Shown here piece by piece: positions 23,151 to 27,689 of a stretch of DNA of 27,689 nucleotides (its first letter is position 1; each line of letters starts with the position of its first letter). The DNA is from Bog-756 sp049521915 (lineage in GTDB: Bacteria; Actinomycetota; Acidimicrobiia; Acidimicrobiales; RAAP-2). Made by a program: the position numbers and the translations under genes. Where the stretch lies: contig JBEKOI010000062.1 of assembly GCA_049521915.1 (NCBI GenBank), positions 1 through 27,689 of the forward strand, read 5' to 3'. A model generated the notes under the pieces. It saw only the letters and a list, made by a program, of their open reading frames with translations, searched no databases and had not been told where the DNA came from.

Positions 23151-23180
23151 TTGGCGCTCAAAAGTGAAATGTGTTCTACT
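23151..23180 (+). promoter_or_regulatory. Promoter with KstR-like operator before the DUF35-Ltp operon
   Basis: TGAAATGTGTTCTA (23165-23178) matches seven of the eight fixed positions of the KstR consensus TnnAACnnGTTnnA; only the C of AAC is T. The right half, GTGTTCTA, is a perfect half-site. It overlaps a possible promoter, TTGGCG (23151-23156) and TCTACT (23175-23180) with an 18-base spacer. KstR is the TetR-type repressor of cholesterol genes in Mycobacterium and Rhodococcus. The motif is seen; binding is inferred. Confidence 0.5.
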
Positions 23181-23223
23181 TTCCCAAAAACCAGAATCGA
23201 CGAGTTGTGGGGGAAGAATCGGG

Positions 23224-23688
23224 ATGCCCGAGAGCGAAGTGCTGCATGCGAGTCACCGCCTCGAATATCCGTATTCGCGTTCGGTGGGGCCGGTGATCGG
23301 GGCCTTCTTCACAGGGCTCCGCGACGGGAGATTGCTCGGGGTGCAGGGGTCAGGAGGATCGGTCATCGTCCCTCCGACCGAGTACGACCCGACCACCGGG
23401 GAGGACACCGGGGAGATCGTGGAGGTGGGACCGGGCGGCGCCGTCGAGTCATGGGCCTGGGTCTCCCATCCGCTGCCCAAGCACCCGCTGCAACGGCCGT
23501 TCGCCTGGGCGCTCATCCGTCTGGACGGGGCCGACACAGCCCTCCTCCATGTCGTCGACAGCGGCGGTCCGGACAACCTGTCGAGCGGTGACCGGGTGAC
23601 GGTGCGGTTCCGGCCCGCTCCGGAGCGGATCGGGGCCATGGCCGACATCGAGGCCTTCGTGCCCGAGGCGAAAGCAGGGGCCGCCTGA
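23224..23688 (+). CDS. DUF35 OB-fold protein lacking the zinc ribbon
   Basis: The 154-residue product belongs to the DUF35 acyl-CoA-associated OB-fold group. HRLEYPYSRSVGPVIGAFFTGLRDGRLLGV (12-41) is the N-terminal helix-hairpin. An OB-fold follows, with ESWAWVSHPLPKHPLQRPFAWALIRLDGA (75-103) and RVTVRFRPAPE. It contains no Cys, so the zinc-ribbon part of typical family members is absent. DUF35 proteins bind acyl-CoA or thiolase-like partners, as ChsH2 binds Ltp2. The ATG at 23224 follows GGGGGAAG. The stop TGA overlaps the next start (TGATG). As the first gene of the Ltp operon it probably forms a complex with the downstream DUF35 and thiolase proteins. Confidence 0.82.
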   Translation: MPESEVLHASHRLEYPYSRSVGPVIGAFFTGLRDGRLLGVQGSGGSVIVPPTEYDPTTGEDTGEIVEVGPGGAVESWAWVSHPLPKHPLQRPFAWALIRLDGADTALLHVVDSGGPDNLSSGDRVTVRFRPAPERIGAMADIEAFVPEAKAGAA

Positions 23689-24200
23689 TGAGCGCGGACA
23701 CCAACGTCGGGGAGCTGGGCCCGGTGACCACCCTGGCCACGCCCATCCGCCTCGACTTCGAATTCACTCCCGGGGTGGCCCAGTCCCGCTTCCTGCGCGG
23801 CCTCGAGCAGGGCAAGTTCATGGGCCAGCGCTGCTCCGTCTGCGGAAAGGTCTATGTCCCCTCGAGGGGCTCGTGCCCGACCGACGGCGTGCCCACCACG
23901 GAGGATGTCGAACTGGCCAATGTGGGCACCATCACCACCTACTGCGTGGTCAACGTGCCCTTCGCCGGACAGTCGATCGAGATCCCCTACATCTGTGCCC
24001 AGGTCCTGCTCGACGGGGCCAACCTTTCGTTCATGGGGCTCATCCAGGAGGCCCCGACCGACGAGATCCGCATGGGGATGCGGGTCGAGGCGGTATGGGT
24101 GGATCCGGACCAGCTCACCCCGTCGCTGGCCTCGGTCAAGTACTTCCGACCCAACGGTGAGCCCGACGCCGACTACGAGACCTACAAGGATTACCTGTGA
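23688..24200 (+). CDS. DUF35 zinc-ribbon/OB-fold protein, thiolase partner
   Basis: The product is 170 residues. FLRGLEQGKFMGQRCSVCGKVYVPSRGSCP (35-64) is the usual DUF35 helix and zinc ribbon, with C49, C52 and C63. The fourth ligand of the common C-x2-C...C-x2-C set is D66 (CPTDG), so metal binding may be altered. An OB-fold follows (about 75-150: GTITTYCVVNVPFAGQ, PYICAQVLLDGANLSFMGLI). In steroid degraders such proteins pair with SCP-x-type thiolases or aldolases and present the acyl-CoA. Both ends overlap neighbours (TGATG at the start, GTGA at the end), which indicates tight co-expression with the Ltp4-like gene. Confidence 0.87.
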   Translation: MSADTNVGELGPVTTLATPIRLDFEFTPGVAQSRFLRGLEQGKFMGQRCSVCGKVYVPSRGSCPTDGVPTTEDVELANVGTITTYCVVNVPFAGQSIEIPYICAQVLLDGANLSFMGLIQEAPTDEIRMGMRVEAVWVDPDQLTPSLASVKYFRPNGEPDADYETYKDYL

Positions 24201-25273
24201 GCGCCGCCACCCGGACCAGCCGGCCCGTGTCCGTCGCCTCGTTCGCACAGTCGCAGAACGTTCGCCGTGACGAGGGGCACAACGAGGTCGAGATGCTCAT
24301 GCCGGTGATCGCCGAGGTGTTCGGCAACATCGGGATCACCAAGGACGACGTCGACTTCATCTGCTCGGGCTCGACCGACTACCTGATCGGTGGTCCGTTC
24401 AGTTTCGTGATGGCCCTCGACGCGGTGGGGGTGTGGCCACCGAGGGCCGAGAGCCACGTCGAGATGGACGGGGCCTGGGCCCTCTACGAGGCCTGGGTCC
24501 TCCTCCAGGAGGGGGAGATCGATGCGGCCCTCGTCTACAGCTTCGGGCGCTCATCGCTGGGCAACCTCAACGAGATCCTGGCCCTCCAACTCGACCCGTA
24601 CTACCTGGCCCCCCTGTGGGCCGACCCGGTCAGCCTGGCCGCGCTGCAGGCCCGTGCCCTGATCGACGCGGGCAAGGGCACCGAGCAGGAGTTCGCGGCC
24701 ATCGCCGCCCGCAGCCGGAAGGACGCCCTGTCCAACCCCAAGGCCCAGGTGGCAAAAGACGTACCTGTCGAGAAGCTGCTGGAGGACGAGTACGTGGTCT
24801 CACCGTTGCGGCGCCACACCCTGCCGCCCATCACCGACGGAGCGGCCGCCATCGTGTTGGCCGCGGGCGACAAGGCCGCCCGGTGGTCGAAGAACCCGGC
24901 GTGGATCACGGGTTTCGACCACCGGATGGAGTCCCACTCGCTCGGCGCCCGCGACCTGACCACGTCACCGTCGACGACCAAGGCCGCAGAAGTGGCCGGC
25001 GTGGCCGACAGCCGTGTCGACGTGGCCGAGCTCCATGCCCCCTATGCCCACCAGGAGATCATCCTGAGGGACGCACTCGGACTGGACGACACCGTCACCA
25101 TCAACCCGTCCGGTGGCCCGCTGGCCGCCAACCCGATCATGTCGGCCGGCCTCATCCGCATCGGTGAGGCGGCCACCCGGATCTCCTCGGGCCAGGCCCA
25201 CCGGGCGGTGGCCCACGCCACATCGGGCCCGTGCCTGCAACAGAACCTCGTCTGCGTCCTGGAGGGTGAGTGA
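24197..25273 (+). CDS. ltp4: SCP-x thiolase-like lipid-transfer protein, Ltp4-like
   Basis: The 358-residue product is a thiolase-superfamily protein of the SCP-x/lipid-transfer type. DDVDFICSGSTDYLIG (50-65), AESHVEMDGAWALYEAWVLLQEG (about 84-106), TDGAAAIVLA, VDVAELHAPYAHQEI and NPSGGPLAANPIMSAGLIRI (near 300-320) mark the fold. At the position of the usual nucleophilic Cys (V-x-x-C-A-S-G) it reads EMDGAWA, with no Cys, so classical thiolysis is unlikely. Cys-lacking relatives such as Ltp2 are retro-aldolases working with DUF35 partners. The GTG at 24197 overlaps the DUF35 stop (GTGA) and the stop overlaps the Ltp3-like start. The nearest remembered relative is Rv3522 (Ltp4). Steroid or similar side-chain cleavage is inferred. 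Confidence 0.8.
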   Translation: MSAATRTSRPVSVASFAQSQNVRRDEGHNEVEMLMPVIAEVFGNIGITKDDVDFICSGSTDYLIGGPFSFVMALDAVGVWPPRAESHVEMDGAWALYEAWVLLQEGEIDAALVYSFGRSSLGNLNEILALQLDPYYLAPLWADPVSLAALQARALIDAGKGTEQEFAAIAARSRKDALSNPKAQVAKDVPVEKLLEDEYVVSPLRRHTLPPITDGAAAIVLAAGDKAARWSKNPAWITGFDHRMESHSLGARDLTTSPSTTKAAEVAGVADSRVDVAELHAPYAHQEIILRDALGLDDTVTINPSGGPLAANPIMSAGLIRIGEAATRISSGQAHRAVAHATSGPCLQQNLVCVLEGE

Positions 25274-26427
25274 TGGCAGAGCGTTGTGCAGTCATCGGCG
25301 TGGGCCAGACCCACCACAAGGCCAAGCGGGAGGACGTGTCCATCGCCGGCCTGGTGCGGGAGGCGGCCAAGATGGCCCTGACCGACGCCGATCTGACGTG
25401 GACCGACATCGACGCCGTGGTCATCGGGAAGGCCCCGGACATGTTCGAGGGCAACATGATGCCCGAGCTGTACCTGGCCCCTGCTCTCGGCGCCGTGGGC
25501 AAGCCCATGATCCGGGTGCACACCGCGGGCTCGGTGGGAGGATCGACCGCCCTGGTGGCCGCCCACCTGGTGTCGGCCGGGATCCACAAGCGGGTCCTGA
25601 CCGTGGCCTACGAGAAGCAGTCCGACTCGGACGCCATGTGGGCGCTCTCGGTGCCCCAGCCCTTCGCCGCTCCGCTGCTGGCCGGGGCGGGCGGGTACTT
25701 CGCCCCCCACATCCGTGCCTACATGCGCCGGTCCGGCGCGCCCGAGTACATCGGCCGGATGGTGGCGGTCAAGGACCGGCAGAACGCCATGCGCAACCCG
25801 TACGCCCACCTGCACCTGGCCGACATCGACATGAAGATGGTGGAGGACTCGATGATGTTGTGGGACCCGCTCCGCTACCTCGAGGCCTGTCCGTCCTCGG
25901 ACGGTGCCGCGGCCATGGTGCTGGCCGCCGAGGACGCGGTGTCCGGGGAGTTCCCCCCGGCATGGATCCACGGGACGGCCATGCGCTCCGAGCCCACCAT
26001 GTTCGCCGGCCGGGACCAGGTCAATCCGCAAGCCGGGCGGGACTGCTCGGCCGACGTCTACGCCCAGGCCGGCATCACCGATCCGCGCCGGCAGATCGAC
26101 GTGGCCGAGGTGTACGTGCCGTTCAGCTGGTACGAGCCGATGTGGCTGGAGAACCTCGGCTTCTGTGACCTGGGCGACGGGTGGAAGCTGACCGAGTCGG
26201 GTGCCACCGCCTTCGACGGGGACATCCCGTGGAACACCTCGGGCGGCGTGCTGTCATCCAACCCGATCGGTGCGTCGGGGATGCTCCGGTTCCTCGAGGT
26301 GGCCATGCAGGTGAGGGGCCAGGCCGGCGAGCACCAGATCGATGGGGCGAGGCTGGCCCTCGGCCAGGCCTACGGCGGGGGTTCGCAGTTCTTCTCCATG
26401 TGGGTGGTCGGGAGCGACAAGCCGTAA
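25273..26427 (+). CDS. ltp3: SCP-x thiolase-like lipid-transfer protein, Ltp3-like
   Basis: The 384-residue product closely follows the Ltp3 (Rv3523) pattern as I remember it: IGVGQTHHKAKREDVSIAGLVREA near the start, DIDAVVIGKAPDMFEGNMMPELY, RVHTAGSVGGSTALVAAHLV, YEKQSDSDAMWALS, then AGRDQVNPQAGRD, EVYVPFSWYEPMWLENLGF and NTSGGVLSSNPIGASGMLRF. The usual thiolase Cys position is within HTAGSVGG and is not Cys. It should act on an acyl-CoA, probably in a complex with the Ltp4-like and DUF35 proteins, during side-chain degradation of a steroid or related compound. ATG 25273 overlaps the upstream TGA (TGATG); GTG 25270 would add one residue. It is the last gene of the operon. Confidence 0.85.
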   Translation: MAERCAVIGVGQTHHKAKREDVSIAGLVREAAKMALTDADLTWTDIDAVVIGKAPDMFEGNMMPELYLAPALGAVGKPMIRVHTAGSVGGSTALVAAHLVSAGIHKRVLTVAYEKQSDSDAMWALSVPQPFAAPLLAGAGGYFAPHIRAYMRRSGAPEYIGRMVAVKDRQNAMRNPYAHLHLADIDMKMVEDSMMLWDPLRYLEACPSSDGAAAMVLAAEDAVSGEFPPAWIHGTAMRSEPTMFAGRDQVNPQAGRDCSADVYAQAGITDPRRQIDVAEVYVPFSWYEPMWLENLGFCDLGDGWKLTESGATAFDGDIPWNTSGGVLSSNPIGASGMLRFLEVAMQVRGQAGEHQIDGARLALGQAYGGGSQFFSMWVVGSDKP

Positions 26428-26508
26428 CGGGACGGACCGTCACCGGAGGAACGGCTGCCGCCGTGGCTCCGTCCTCCCGTCCTGCCGTCCGCCCCGTGCA
26501 GGCGGCGC

Positions 26509-26529
26509 TACGCTTGACCCGTGCGCTGA
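26509..26529 (+). promoter_or_regulatory. Possible promoter -10 and minimal leader ORF before the ABC-F gene
   Basis: TACGCT (26509-26514) is -10-like. The expected start, 7 bases on, is the first base of GTGCGCTGA (26521-26529), a two-codon frame followed by a stop. There is no recognisable -35. Some antibiotic-resistance ABC-F genes are controlled by short leader peptides, so the arrangement is recorded, but it may be chance. Confidence 0.25.
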
Positions 26530-26580
26530 GAACAGGTTGCCCCGTGCCCGACCCTCGTCCCATGGTCCCGGAGGTTCCCG

Positions 26581-27689
26581 TTGCCCGCGCCCCGCACTCC
26601 ACCCACCCGAACTACCGCCCGCCCGTCGTCGGCCACGTTGGTGGCGCGCCGTCTGACCCACGACCGCGGTGGCCGCACCGTCCTCGATCAGGTCTCCCTG
26701 ACGGTCGGCCCCGAGAGCCGGATCGGGGTCGTCGGCCCGAACGGCGTCGGCAAGTCGACCCTCCTCCAGCTGCTGGCCGGCGTCATCGCACCCGACGAGG
26801 GTCAGATCGTCCTGGACCCGCCGGGGGCCACACGTGGCTACCTGTCCCAGGAGCATGAGGTCGTCAGCGGCGAGACGGTCAGGCGGGCGCTGACCCGTCG
26901 CACCGGCGCCCGGGCCGCCGAATCGGAGCTGACCGAGGCGGCCGCGGGCCTGGCCGAGGGAACCGCGGCCGCCGCGCACCGCTACGAGGTCGCCCTCGAC
27001 CGGTTCAATTGGCTGGGGGCTGCCGATCTGGACGCACGGATCGACGAAGTCCTCGGTGAGCTCGGCGTCGGCACCGAACTGGCCGAGGCCGAGGTGTCCT
27101 CGTTGTCGGGCGGCCAGGAGGCCAAGGTGGCGTTGGCCGCCATCGAGCTCTCGCGGTTCGACATCACCCTGCTCGACGAGCCGACCAACGATCTCGACTT
27201 CGAGGGGCTCGGACGCCTCGAGGCGTGGGTCCGCTCGCGCCGCGGTGGGACGGTCATCGTCTCCCACGATCGCCACTTCCTCGAGCGGACGGTGGCGACG
27301 GTGCTCGAGATCGATCCCCACAGCCGGTCCGCCCGTCAGTACGGGGGTGGGTGGAGTGGCTATCAGGCGGAACGCGAACACGCCGGCCGCCACGCCTCCG
27401 AGGCCTACGAGCGCTACGACCGCCAGCGCCGTCAACTGGAGAGCCGGGCCGAGCGGCAGCGCCAGTGGGCCACCAGCGGTGTCCGTCGGGAGTCCCGGAA
27501 CCAGCGCGACAACGACAAGGCGCAGCGCGACTTCCGGATCAACCGCACGGAGAAACTGGCGGCCAAGGCGCGCCAGACCGAGCGGGCCATGGACAACCTC
27601 GACGTGGTGGAGAAGCCGTTCGAGGGCTGGGACCTGCGGTTCACGATCGAGGAGTCGGCGCGGGCGGGCGCCGTCGTGGTCCGCCTGGA
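26581..27689 (+). CDS. ABC-F family ATPase, 3' end beyond window
   Basis: The first 369 residues of an ABC-F protein are visible. The TTG at 26581 is chosen because GGAGG (26570-26574) lies 6 bases upstream and the frame is open from there; GTG 26641 would start just before the first strand but lacks a ribosome site. The first ATPase domain has Walker A GPNGVGKST (52-60), signature SLSGGQ (174-179), Walker B ITLLDEPTND (195-204) and switch SHDRHFL (228-234). A long, basic, helical linker rich in Arg, Gln and Glu follows (about 255-340), the P-site tRNA interaction region of the family, and the second ATPase domain is just beginning. There are no transmembrane helices. ABC-F proteins bind the ribosome E site in translation control or antibiotic protection; which applies here is not decidable. 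A Pro/Thr/Arg-rich tail (1-17) precedes the domain. Confidence 0.88.
   Translation, partial: MPAPRTPPTRTTARPSSATLVARRLTHDRGGRTVLDQVSLTVGPESRIGVVGPNGVGKSTLLQLLAGVIAPDEGQIVLDPPGATRGYLSQEHEVVSGETVRRALTRRTGARAAESELTEAAAGLAEGTAAAAHRYEVALDRFNWLGAADLDARIDEVLGELGVGTELAEAEVSSLSGGQEAKVALAAIELSRFDITLLDEPTNDLDFEGLGRLEAWVRSRRGGTVIVSHDRHFLERTVATVLEIDPHSRSARQYGGGWSGYQAEREHAGRHASEAYERYDRQRRQLESRAERQRQWATSGVRRESRNQRDNDKAQRDFRINRTEKLAAKARQTERAMDNLDVVEKPFEGWDLRFTIEESARAGAVVVRL

Overview
This is a very GC-rich, gene-dense stretch with strong third-position G/C bias and many ATGA/TGATG/GTGA gene overlaps. The gene content points to an actinobacterium: a PtpA-like phosphatase, a PPOX-class flavoenzyme, DUF2510/DUF4328, an Ltp3/Ltp4-type SCP-x thiolase pair with DUF35 partners, and a KstR-like operator. 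The degradative and oxidoreductase content would suit an environmental member such as an Acidimicrobiia, but that placement is inference. No rRNA, tRNA, CRISPR array, transposase or phage gene was seen.

Left part (1-8,000). A secreted NlpC/P60 protein is cut by the window edge. Next comes a minus-strand operon read from 5068 to 480: an XRE-type regulator with its own promoter and a flanking inverted repeat, a GH3 glycosidase, a P-loop kinase and a Tam-like SAM methyltransferase. The last three are joined by 4-base overlaps. A GH13 alpha-glucosidase/amylase on the minus strand is bracketed by very small plus-strand genes. Two of these encode Cys/His-rich putative zinc proteins.

Middle (8,000-16,100). 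An SDR is followed immediately by an unusual 560-residue protein made of four hotdog-fold domains in an A-B-A-B order. Then come a DUF308/HdeD-type membrane protein, a DHA2-type MFS exporter broken by an internal deletion and frameshift, a DUF2510-DUF4328 membrane protein, and an intact MFS_3-type exporter. Between the intact exporter and an ABC exporter lie two short genes. One sits in a compact promoter, leaderless-GTG, terminator unit.

Right part (16,100-27,689). A minus-strand group encodes an ABC exporter, a DapB-like dehydrogenase, an SDR and a PPOX-family protein. Opposite it is a low-molecular-weight tyrosine phosphatase. After a minus-strand sulfatase comes a tightly overlapped four-gene plus-strand operon: DUF35 OB-fold protein, DUF35 zinc-ribbon protein, Ltp4-like and Ltp3-like. 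It resembles the Rv3521-Rv3523 steroid side-chain locus of Mycobacterium and is preceded by a near-consensus KstR-type operator. The window ends inside an ABC-F ATPase gene with a TTG start.

A recurring feature is short perfect or near-perfect tandem duplications (12-, 15-, 16- and 24-base units) in intergenic DNA and protein linkers. The observations most worth following are the ABAB hotdog protein, the KstR-like site, the small-peptide unit at 15,410-15,690 and the repeat-mediated MFS deletion. All assignments come from reading the sequence; no database search was possible.
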